Source: Protea cynaroides
Lineage: Eukaryota > Streptophyta > Magnoliopsida > Proteales > Proteaceae
Length of the DNA: 64,000 nt
NCBI GenBank assembly: GCA_028583415.1
Contig: CM053270.1
Span: 65,151,517-65,215,516, forward strand
Direction: 5' to 3'
The notes under the pieces: model-generated
Databases searched by the model: none
The model's input: the letters and a program-made list of their open reading frames with translations, nothing else
What the model was told of the DNA's origin: nothing
Translations under genes and position numbers: made by a program
Shown: positions 11,723 to 24,100 of the stretch, piece by piece
Numbering within the stretch: position 1 is the first letter of the stretch
How the letters are laid out: each line of letters begins with the position of its first letter

Positions 11723-12500
11723 AATCCAACTTTCAGCCATGGGGTCCTGGTAGACTCTGAGAAGGGGTTTGGATTAGACATGTGGAATGTGCGATTTATG
11801 TCCAAATTTTTTTTATGGCAACATTTTACTTTTTAGTGGGGCTGCCAAAAGGAGACGGCAAGATGAGAGGAGGGGATCAGGTGTAGTTTAGGGATTTTGA
11901 GTTATGAAGGAAGAAAAAGAAGTAGAAGTTTGTAACGGAGGAGGTTGAGTAAATATAGGATTAGTATAGAGGAATGATACTAATTAGCCCTTTATAATAA
12001 TATTTGAGGGTTGTTATCGTTTTCTTGCACAGTTGTTGCATGCAAGCCAATAGTTCCTCTTTTTTATGACAATTTATGATAAATTATTTTGGGTAAATTA
12101 CTCGAATCTCTCTTATTCTTAAGCTTAATTACATGCAGACTCTCTAATAATTTTGAAATTACACTCAATTCCAACCAGCAAACAATGTTCGTGCTGAGTG
12201 ATGAATTGACTCATTTACCCTTGATCACAAACGCTGGTATTGTAGCCATTGTTCGTAAGAGGAATTTGGAGAACGTCTCGCGAAGTTGTCATATGTCAGC
12301 ATTCATAATGTGTTGTGAATACATAAAATAAATAAAAAGAACAAGAAGTAAAGTGAGGGGAGAAATATGTTTGAACAACATCCCTTCTCCCCATTGGGGA
12401 GCATAGTGCAATTTACAGTTTAAGAAACCGTTGCCCAAATTTTTTATTATTTTTTCCTTGGAGAAAGAGGTATGAAAAAAAAGATGGAGAATGAGATGAT

Positions 12501-12734
12501 GGATCCAAATCGTCTTCTCCCTGAGATTCGGGAGGAGGGGCGGTGACCCCACTGGATGGTCGCCACGTGGAGGTCGGATGAATCCGACCCCTCCGTTCGA
12601 GTCAACAAATCGAACCGACAAGGAAGTATCGGCTCGAACGGAGGGGTCGGATTCATCCGCCCTCCACGTAGCGACCATCCAGTGGAGTCGCTGCGTCTCC
12701 TCCCTGAAGTACTGGGAGGAGACGATTTGAATCC
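12501..12734. mobile_element. Palindromic MITE (Mutator-like), copy 1
   Basis: 234-bp near-perfect inverted repeat: GGATCCAAATCGTC at the left end, GACGATTTGAATCC at the right. It is flanked by an identical 9-bp duplication TGAGATGAT (12492-12500 and 12735-12743), the size made by Mutator-like transposases. GC-rich compared with its surroundings. Related copies are at 45792-46025 and 54633-54863. The open frames on both strands here are palindrome artefacts. Confidence 0.88.
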
Positions 12735-13315
12735 TGAGATGATGGTGTAACTCCCACCTCCCCGCTTAGAGGAATGAACGAATCACATGGATTAATGCTA
12801 ATTTGCTTAATTTGTTTGGTTTTGCTACTTGACACCGATTGATGTCAACAAGCAATTGATCACACAAACAACCTCTCAATCCTTACCACCCCTAGAATAC
12901 TACATATATCCTTCCCTATATTTGAATGACCAGCGATGGTGTCATCCAGACACAGAGCAGCCTTGTAAGAGTTATAACTATTAATTTCGACTGTCACATA
13001 ATCGATCTACCAAACCATACAAGTACATATTGTGCAAAAAAAAATAAAACAAAAAAAGAATTGCCCATCTTGAGCAGAAATGCTAGTTATGCTTTTTTTA
13101 ATATTTTTACTTACCATCTGTAATTTTCTGTGCAGGATCTTACGGGTGCTCCAGTTGTGAAAGAGTAGAAAACAACAGTTCAAGCGAGCAAACTCCCCAT
13201 TTGCAACAACCAGTTAAGCGCCATTTGGTTTGCTTGAGCCTAGTCAAGGCAATGAACGAGCTAATCTTCTCCCCTTCAGCTCACTAGAGAGAAAATTCCT
13301 TCATATAATTCCATA

Positions 13316-13557
13316 GAAAAAATTTTATTTAAATCCCATCAAAAATTGTCAACATCATCTACACCCATAACAATGCAAAAACATCATCTATATCCCAAAA
13401 CTTTGGCTATGGTAATCAAAGAAGTCCACTCCGTCAGTTGATTCCCGTTAGATGCTAACGTCAGGTGAATTGGAATATTTCAGAGACGATAATACTATTT
13501 TGGCCTGTTGAAAAGACCATTATACCCTTTACCCAAACCCCTCTCTTCCACTTGTGC

Positions 13558-13612
<55 letters not shown>

Positions 13613-14600
13613 GTTTCTCTACTTGGATTCTCTTCTCCGGTAAGCCCTTCTTCAGATCTGTGAGGTTCCTTTCTCTTCAAATCTCTAAATCTCTGAGGTT
13701 CTTTTCTCTTCAGATCTGTGTTTTTTTCAGCTCTTCGTTCTTGTTTTTTCTCCACCTGTTTTTTTCGGCTCTTGAATCTGTTTTCTTCATGTCTGAAGTT
13801 TTTTGGATTACTCCTAAAACGCTCTTCAGATCTGATTGAATTCCAGCCGGGACCAATCTGGAATCACACTTGATTCACGAGTGTAAGACCAAGTTTCAAA
13901 CATGCCAAGTCAACAAAGACGAGTTAGGGTTTGTAGTGAAGGATTCACTGACTCAACCCAATCGAAATCGGAATTAACCAGGCTGATCTGGTCACCAATC
14001 CCCATATACATGAACCATGATTTTCGGAGCTTATTCCAGATCGATATTTGATAAAAGGAAACATGACTATTACAAAAATCAAAGTGTCTGATCAATTTTG
14101 TAGATTTAGAAATAAAATCTCAGACCCTTTTTGAGGTTCTTGCAACTCTAATGCCTCTGTAGACGGGACCCTTTTCGTCTCCTAAAAGGAAACTCGGACT
14201 CATATTCTTCACTAATTCATCATTATAATGGTTTGATTCCATCGCCATTACTGCTTTTGCTTTAGCAACGTTCAATGGTGGCTGTTGCATTTGGAAAGCA
14301 ACCACTGATCTGATAAAAATTTGAAGTCGAGCGAGTCAGGTTGAAAACCATAGCGAAACCAGGGTTGGTCATAATGATCAGTCATTGAATGAAAATATCA
14401 AATATAATTTTGATTTGAAAGATAAATTAATAAATGAATATAATTTTTTAATTTTACAATTTATAATTTGAAGGGTAAAATTATATTTCAACAAATTTAG
14501 TGATTTCCGCCAGTTAAATGGACCTAGGTGATGTTTTTGCATTCTTGTGGGTGTAAATGATGTTAAACAATCTTTGATGGGATCTACATGAAATTTTTTC
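13316..14600. mobile_element. Long-TIR MULE-like element A
   Basis: 1285 bp with terminal inverted repeats of about 90 bp: GAAAAAATTT(T/C)AT and (A/G)ATCCCATCAAA are shared by the left end and the complement of the right end. Flanked by AATTCCATA (13307-13315) and AATTCCAAA (14601-14609), an 8/9 match to a 9-bp duplication. The interior holds a (CT)n tract (13564-13607), repeated CTTCAGATCTGTG(A/T) phrases resembling a plant 5' UTR, and anonymous sequence. No transposase was read, so it is non-autonomous and possibly a Pack-MULE. Confidence 0.75.
13564..13607. repeat. (CT)n microsatellite
   Basis: About 22 uninterrupted CT units inside long-TIR element A. Read as protein it gives a meaningless Leu/Ser run. 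Confidence 0.95.
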
Positions 14601-15126
14601 AATTCCAAATGTAACACTTGTTTAAAAACCTTATGCCAATTGTTATTGACATATTGTTAGGCTAATCCTTGACTTGTGTTAAGATTTATCCCAAAACAAT
14701 TGCACCAATGTCACATTTAACATGTTAATTTTGGGCAAGATTTAATAAGGGGAAGGTTCAATACATGGCTGACCATTCAAAGAAGGCATAATTGTCGCCA
14801 CATTCCACAGAATTTTGGGCTGAAGACGATGGAAACTAGAATACCATAGTCAATAAAATTATGAAGACATCTATATTTATGGTTCACACGAAGTAAACCT
14901 GATCTTATACACAATAAACCTGATCTTATATCCTTTTGATTGACACACTTGAGGACTATATGTTCCCACTTGGACTGCAGACTACAATTTTGGACAAATC
15001 CTGGCATTTCTAGCAAAAATACCATAAAATTGTTACACATTTGTCTTGCCTCTCATTGAAGACAGAAATGATGATAAGGAAGTGGAAGGGGTGAGGGTAG
15101 AGGGAGAGAGATAGATAAGAAGGATA

Positions 15127-18100
15127 TTAGGAGAGTGTACCCAAATCTTCATCTACCCTTTTATCTTGACATCTCTTGAGGAATTGAAGCTGTCTTCTCA
15201 GATGCCGCACCTGCAATGGCCATGAATAACACTGAGATAACTGCTATCTGTATCAATTTCTCCAATAAAAATTTAGCAGCAAAATTCGTAAGGCTCCAAG
15301 GTATTTGACCATTAATTCACTTGCATAAGTTTTTTAACACTTAGAATATGCAATTAAGAGGTCTGAAAGAGAAGAAACTTTTCGAACCAACTAAAAGTAC
15401 CATGGGCTTGAGCCAGGACTAAGCCCAAGTTCAGCACAAGCCACTGGATGGGCTCCATGTGCCCTCAACTTCACAGGAATTAAACCTAGCACTAAGCAAA
15501 GCCAATCACACCATGTGTGTATCAACTCTTTGAGTATAATTTCAACAGTAAACAGAGAATCTGCATATGCATATCCTGATTCTAGACCTCACCCAGTTAC
15601 TAATTAGGCCCAAAGAGATGGACCCAAACCAAGCATTGTGTATAAATGTATAATTAACTAGATATTGTTCATTTGAACCATCACCTTGTATTAAGTAATG
15701 ATAGACAATTTAAAATTTTGTGGTTCCTATGATCACCAGATTTGGATATCGAGATAAACTTGAAACCATGGTGGTGTTTGTACAACTAATTCTACATAAA
15801 ACTAAATCGATAAATAGCCATTTGGATTCTGAAGATCCAAATTGCACCTAAAAGGTACATGGAAATAAACTACCTCTTCTTGAAGCAAAGGGTGGACATT
15901 GTCCGTTGAAACAAGGTCATAAATTTCCAGCAACAACTTCTCTTCTTTGATGCCAGACCATGTATGTTGAGGCAAGGCCAGTAATAATACTGTAAGAATA
16001 TCATTGCTTGCTGGAATGCAATTGCCTGAACCAGAACCACAGCAAATTCTCTGTGTCTCTGGTGATGAAGGAACCAGCATATCCACACTTTGTTCTCCAC
16101 TACCTGTCACCACTGTACCAGAGACCACAGTAACAGGCGTGTCACCCTCAGCCTTCAAGCAATTCACACATGTAGCACTACAACAGAATCTGTGTAAGCC
16201 AGACTGCCCTGTCAAAAGCTCTGCTCCTTGGCAACAAACATTTGCTGCAATTTCAGGCAATGTGTCTTTTTTTATAAAAGCTTGCAGGTTTTGACAACAC
16301 AAATTTGCAGAAGACAACCATTCTGCCACATGTTTAAATAGTCCAGTCTTATGTACTTGTTTTAGAACTTCTTCCTGAAACCCAAAAGGCTTTCCTTTCA
16401 ATTTCCATAGATACTGAATCTGAAAATAACTGAGAAATAAATTGTTCCGAAAAGAAAAGAAAATGAAGGAATTTCCTCCTTGCTTATGTGGATTAACTTT
16501 AAAAGGTAGACACGACCTTCAAAGAAAGCCTTTCTTTCTCCTCTTTGCTTAAACCTGAACCCCCATCCTCTTTTCTCCGAACCTCCGCAACCCACTTGAT
16601 GAACTCTCCAAAATTAGCAGGAATTGATGTGAATACAACGGAAAGAACTTTTTGAACATCTTTTATATCTTCCGACTTAAGAAGGACAGGTACATCATCA
16701 ATTAGGTACTTTGACATGCCAACCCAACTATCATGTTTACAGCTCTGCCCAATGTTTCATGGTTAGGACTAATTGTGACAACACCACAAGCAATGCATCA
16801 TTAAAGACAATTCAAAGCATCCAATTATACAAGGAAGAAAAATCCCTTTACAGCAGATATTGTGTCATATGTTTGCTATGAAGAAGAGTGTTGGCAAGTA
16901 TACAAACATGTATGCACTATGCACATAGGCATGCATGCAATGGTGCTTCCAAGAGAAAGGTGAACTGAGAGATATGGGCAAAGGATCTCCATTTATAATT
17001 CTTTGATTTCACCATTCTTGTGATCATTTCTTCCTGAACTGTTCACCACAATTTGGTGCATTTTATTTTCATTCCTTACCAAGAGAAGCATCAGGGATCC
17101 AGGCAAAATAGCATTTCTCCTATTTGGATATTGGGACCATGGACAAAATTACAATAAAGAAATAACATATGTAAACTTGTGTGTACATCAACCAATAATC
17201 ATTTTTAGGGAAAATTACTTGTACTGCCCCTGGTCTATGCTTAAATTCCATGTACCACCCAGTAGTTTCTGACAACTACAGTTACTACCCCTAATTTCAA
17301 AAATATGTTATACAGAACCAATCTGTTAGTTGAAATCCGTTAGATGCTGATGTAAGCTAATCCTAAAATTTTTAAAGACAAAACTTCCCTTAAGGGGTTA
17401 GTAAGTCTCATTTCTACCCTCAAACACTCCTGGGGCAAATCGATTCCAAAACCAAAACCCACTCATACCCATACACTTCTTCTCATCACACAAACTGAAG
17501 AACTTCAGCAGAGGGGACGAGAACCTGCAACTTCCTCCCACTATCTGACACTGAAGACAATGATCATTCTGATAGGATTTGCAAATCATTTCTCCAACAG
17601 CAAAGGAGTTATGTCCCTTCCATTCGCCTCTGATAATCGTCACTGGAGGTAAATAATTAGGGTTTCTACTTCACATGGATTTCTACGAATGGAGATGGTG
17701 GTTTGATTTCGTATGGTTCAATGAATGGATTTTTCTACATTAGGGATTTTTCTCAATTATCATAACTTCACCTTCTACATTAGGGATTCCTTTTTCCGTT
17801 TCACTATTGTTATTCTGATCATTGGGTTCATCATTTTTTTTCCTGCTGGTATATGTCATAATTACTGGTGCACTCCATCATTGCCTGTTATTATCCCCCC
17901 CCCTCTCTATTAGTGAACACTTTTTATTATTATTATTTTTTCTTTTTTTTTTTTTCCAGATGTTTAAGCGACTTTTTTCTGGTTTCCTGATATTTGCTCA
18001 ATCTCTCCAGATGGGTGTTTGTTTTAACCGGTTGATTTCTCTTTTAATCGCATCCTTTGTATTACCATTTATTCTACTTTTAATTTTTCTGCATTTCATA

Positions 18101-21100
18101 TTTCCACTCTTTGGCTTGGATGTTGAAGTCGATTCACAATTTGATTTTGAGTGCCCTGGTTTTGCATAGATCATGTTCCTGAAATGTTTCCAAATACAGC
18201 AAAGCATTACTAATTCCACCATATCCATTTAATTTCCCCCCAAATTTTACTCTGGCAATAGTTGTAAAATCTGAGAAATTTCTGATTTGGACCTCAGGTA
18301 ATTCATGACCCTAACGAACCCCGAAAAGAAAAACACATACAGGATCATGGTAAGAACTCTATGCTTGAGAGAATAGTAAAAAGGAGGTAGTATCATCAGT
18401 TTTCATATAGGATCGTAAATGTGAATCAGTTTTTATAAAAACTGGAACGTGACCACACCCGAGGAGATGCAGTAAAAAAAACTGAGCAAAAGGAGGAGAT
18501 GAAGTCACCAGAAGTAGTATTTTCCGAAACTTCACGCTTGATGCTCACCGAAGGTAGAACTTTCTGGATCTTCACGCTCGATGCTCGCCGGAGATATTGG
18601 GGAAATTCAAAATCGTGGAGGACTGATTTGTTTTCGGTTGAAATAAAGGTTTGAGAGTGATAAAACGATGATGATTTTTATATGGTTAAAATTGTCTTTT
18701 AATTTCTCACAGCCCTAAATCCTATAAGGGTAAATAGGTCTTTCAATTTTTTGGGTTTCTACCGTCAGTTATATGGAAGCGGGTGTAATTATCAAAAACT
18801 ACTAGGTGGTATGTGGAATTGAAGCATAGATCAGGGGAGGTACAAATAATTTTCCTTAATTTTTAATATGACTATTGTTGTTGGATGCATAATAGCTGAA
18901 ATAAATATACCTCCACGGAAGGTTACAAAATTGCTTTTTTTTCCAACAACAGGACAGAGTGGGTTAAAAGAAACCTTGTGATCCGGAACTGGGGTTGGAA
19001 AACCCTAATTGGATCGCTATGGGTCCAACTCCACCCAAGCTTACAAAACCTAACTATAAGAATGTGATGGCAAATCTATAATTTTTCAAGAATAGTGCTA
19101 GGCCTTAATGATAAGCTAATAATGTATGGGACAGGTTGGGACTTATAGATTAAAAGAACAAGGATAAACTTGGAAGCAAAGTTATGAAGAGGACAAAACA
19201 GAATTTCAACTAAAGGTGGGGTAATTTTGTAACAAAACAAAAAGTGCCTTCAGTATGGGGAATCTAATTATATGGATTCCTTTTTTGATTTAGATGTTCA
19301 AAAAAGAATTGGATCTTTCCTGTATGAGTAATTGTCTTGAACAATCTATTGAAGACGCTAATGAAAAAAAAAAAAAAAAAAAAGGAGACAAGTCTTCTAC
19401 TACGTCATCACGGTCGAAAGTTCTCTTGAAATTGATCCAGCGACTCAACCAAAGCACCAAATTGATTGAAATTTTGGGTAGAGAGTCACAATCTACAGGC
19501 TTCTTGATGGATCCCACGCAAGTTCCAAATCAGGAAGTTTATCTAACCAAACACTTTTTGAAACAAAATCTGGAGGTAAGATGAAAACAGGAAAGTAGCA
19601 GGTTGGATTTCTCACACCAGGAAGCTTGTTTCAGGGTTGAGAATCTGGGATTTAAATCGCCCTATGGTAGAGGGACAACACCCCAAACCTCGGTCCAAAC
19701 TGATCAGGTTTGACGGGTATATGAATCTTCCTCTGTCTCATAGTCACACCCAGAAAGGGAAACGATACCAGGTACAGAGAAGAGTAAAAAGAAATAAGAA
19801 GAAAACAGGGAGAGAGTAGAGGGAAGAAATATGGGAGGAATCAGCTGAGGGAAGAATGGTTCCAGTACGGTAAGACAGGAAGAGAGAGAGTGAAGGAGAG
19901 GGAAGCAAACACACCGGCCAGCAGGCCACACCATGCAGGCAACCAGAAACCAAAAACTCGCTTACATAGCTATTTAAAATAAGACTAGGAGAAATAAAAG
20001 TAGCAACCTAACAAAATTGGAAACAATGATATAAATTTGCTACCTAATTTCTACCCAAACAAATAAGTAAATGAAAAAATAAAAAGATCACATAATTCCC
20101 TATCGAAGCTACCACAAGAATAATTAACCCAAATAAAAGAAAGAGATCTAAACGCAATCTTGTACGGCTAATATGCCCTAGTAAAATAAAAAATATTACA
20201 AGATAATCCCACATAACGAAAAATAATCTCAATCCAAATCTTTGCATTACCTTGCCACTGAATAGAATATATAAAAGAACAGTGTTCTTCTTCTACAACA
20301 TTTCTGCCTATTGACACTGCATAGCTATAAGTTGTCTATTGCATTTCTGAATTGGTGTACATGAAATAAGAAAATAAAAAGTATGCAACTTGATTGCAGC
20401 GCAATTAGCCAAACTAAACACAACCATATAGTTGATTCATATTTGTAATATGAGCCTTACCCAACTACTATGATCAGCTAATTGCGTCACATTCCAACAT
20501 TGCCTAAGGAAGGGAGAACCACAATCAAATTAAGAAATGCCAGAAACCTTACCAGGGTATAAAGCAGTGATGAGGCTGTCTGAACCCTTGAAATTAGCAT
20601 AAACCTGAAAAATAATTGGAAATCGAACATAATGAAACAGATTTCAAGCAACAAAACTACATAATTTAACCATATAGAAGCACTAATGAGCACCAATTTC
20701 AATTCAAAGCTCATGCCTTGGACCAAATTATATACAGCCGTTATGATACAACACCGTAAAAATAGACACAGAAGTAGCAACAAACAAACAAAATAGATAC
20801 ATGGATGATGAAAATACAGTTTCTTCATAAATAAAGAGTTGGAAGCATTAGTTCCTCCAGTACTTTTAAGAAGGGAAAAGATCACAGAAAAGGTAGCACC
20901 AAAGTTCATACAAAAAGTGTCAGAGGTTGATAAACAGACAGTTTTGCTAAAATTAAAAGTGGGAGGAATTTGTAAAGTAGGGAAGTACCCCACACTCAAT
21001 GCATACAACAAGATTAACAAGGCTAGACCACATTATAATTCTTCATTTGTGACACACATCCTCGTCGACTTGAAACATACATAACCATGTGAGTAGACCA

Positions 21101-24100
21101 TAGTTTGCACTCTCCTTCCTAGATGGATTTTTTTTGTTTTTTTTTTTTTGGGAAATATATTCCAGCATGCCCTTACCCTAATTATATCAAAACGCCCTAT
21201 GTTCTTTGCCACATGGAAGAGTGATGTCAAAATTCTCACTAACATCACACGTCAAATTTCAGACCGAGATTCAATATACCTTTTCATATGTAGGTATAGT
21301 CTGCCCAGTATGTCCATGCACCTTATGGTAGTCCCTGTTTTTTCAATGCCTTGTTCTACCATTTGGCAAACACGGATTGGGATGAAACTTGACACATGAG
21401 TAGAGGACCTTGAGCCTTGGGGTCCACCTGTACACAGAATTTCAACCCCATCCAGACTGCCACGTGGCAATTATTGGAGGGCATGCTGTTCTCCTGGATG
21501 AGGATGTGCGGAGGCCCTGCTCCCTTTCTTCTTAAAACTTCTGCAATATTTCCAGCTTATTTGTAAACTTTAATCTAAAACTTAAGAAACCTATATTTTG
21601 GTAAACAAGGTGGAAACTATAAAAGTTTATCTCAATTCCCAGCCATGGTAGCCTGGACAATTTGGTTGAAAGAAATAACAAGGGTCTCTGAAGGGTAGAA
21701 CCTGTATCTTGGTAGGTCAGCAAGCCAAGGAGAAGATTTCTTTTTTAGGGTTTAAAAAAAAAAAAAAAAAAAAATGAAAAAATTTGCCTGGCAAATATGA
21801 ATTGATTTATTGGCTCACTTGATGATTTAGAACATTTCATATGGACGGACTTCTCAAGATACTAATTTTGGAGATCCATTGATAGACCAACTTTTCCTAA
21901 TTCTTATTGTCATGCATGGGTTTTTCGTCCATAAAGATGAAAAACAGGGTAGAAACATCTCTGAATTATCTGTAAGAATTGTATTGTTCAACTGCAAAGT
22001 ATATAACAACGAACAAAAGCTCCATCAACCTATCTGGCGAGCGAAAAATCAAATTTAGAAATAAAAAGGAACAACAAACCCATACCCTCTAGGATGTCCT
22101 GTTGCTTCATCAATGGTATCCATGGCTTCCCAAAGAAGTGTAAGTGGAACCCAGTGAGGAGGATACTTAAAGCGTGCCACATCCAAAATCAGTGCCATGT
22201 CCGTTCCAGCATGATAACCACCAATTGGTGAAAAATGACCAGTCCCTGTCTACAGAACTTTCTTACAATTAAACATGGCAAAAGGTATGAAAAGAAGACG
22301 AGAGCCAGATATTAGAGTTCAGAAATATATTAATGACAAAAGTTTAATTCACGTATATTGTAACAAAATAGAGAAGAAGAAAATGGAGAGAAATCAATAG
22401 TAGTAGAGAGAGCAGAATCGAGAGTAGTAGTCTCTCCCTACCAGCAGTCTTTATTTATAACAGTAGAAGACTTAAACAACTTAAGGAAATAAGACTGCAA
22501 CTTGTCAACAACCCTAGTTACATAAGAAGACTGAAAGCGAAATAAAAAGTCCTAGTTACATAAGGATACTAGAAAGCAAAACACAAAGTAAACAAAGGAC
22601 TCTAACAAATAGAAAGTAAAGTAGACTAGACTAAGTCCACAAAGTTTAGTTAACTGCTTTGACTTAGTTCTTATTGCAAACAGGAATTATAATGAGAGCG
22701 CTAACATATATCAAATGAGTCTCCCATAAATCAAAATTACACAAAACATATGATACAACGATTTGTAATAAGCCTCCAAACGTAGCACTTAACATATCTA
22801 CAAAAAACTAAGAGATCAAAATGGAAGTTGTACCTCAACTATAGCCTTTCATTTCATAATGGAAGCTTATATTGAATATCACACCTGAGATTACAATACC
22901 ATCAAGAATAATATACCATTTTCACTAAATGACATTATATGGTTCACAGTACTCAAATAAAATACGTGAAAGTAAATGAAAAAGAAAAGGATAGTTATGA
23001 CTTCTTTTGACAATGCAGAGCAAGCCAGTAAAACCACCATCACTACTGTGAGGATCAACATCCACAATGATGTTCTCATTAGTAATCACAAAGGATTTTC
23101 CAAGAGATTACATGGCGTAGGCTAGGGGTCAGGTTTCCTACACTTACAGCTAACAAGGTATTAGGTAGCCTAAGGTTTAGCTAGTTCGGACAGTGGGCAG
23201 CCGCATACATGTCTTGCTTTAGAATTTTAGAGCTGAATTTTTATCAAATAATGAGCAATATATTCCAAACAGAAATTTACCAACTGAGCAATGATCACTA
23301 GAGTGAAATAGAAATCAGCAATTAAAAGACAGCATTTGACAAAGTGTTATGCAGAAAATTTCAGTGTTTCTAAATGACAACAGTTATGTCTCAATGCATA
23401 AGAGACGAATTTCCATATAAAATCAGTAACATTTCAATATAAAGAGAATTAGATTACTTACCAGAAATGATGCTGACATATAAGCAACCAGTATAGGGTG
23501 GTATGGGGTAGTGAAATACTATTAACAGAATTAGAAAACTAACTAGAACATGGGCTGAACGTATATTGTTTACAGTAAATAAAATAAAACAGAAAGCGAA
23601 ATTTAACAGGTTGTCTAATAATGGCAGAAATTGACAACAGGCTAATGGAGAGTAAATGTTGCAGGGAGGGCCTGACAATGGAACATTAGACATACTTTAA
23701 AATAAAGCATAACATGAACAAAAAAATTAAATTCGTGGTCAGTGGGAAGGAGTGCTTGATTTCAGAAAAAACGCTATATAGAAATAAGAAGAGGGAAGGA
23801 GAAGGGTAGGGGCAAATCAGCAATTGATATAAGAGGGAAAAGAAGAAGAGATTGAAATTGAGAGAGAGAAGAGAGGGAGATTTACAGTCCCAGAGAGTTT
23901 TCTTTCATTTTATTGCATAATTTCATTTTCAAAAGGGAAAAAAATGGCCTTAAAAGGCCTACAGGGAAAACTGGGGGGGGGGGTTTGGGAACTGCCTAAG
24001 GCAGTTACAATAAATTTAAAAAAAATCACAAAACAAACTGTAAAGTGGGGGGCTGTTCAGTGAACAGTGAACAGGGGGTGAGGGTGCATAAATTACATTA

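Noticed and set aside
12289..12750. Several overlapping open frames on both strands (Arg/Pro/Gly-rich proteins)
   Set aside because: They are translations of a palindromic MITE. The same peptides recur at 45779-46030 and 54584-54887, where the other MITE copies lie.
13465..13839. 124-codon open frame with a Leu/Ser run
   Set aside because: The run is a (CT)n microsatellite and the rest resembles untranslated leader sequence within a transposon.
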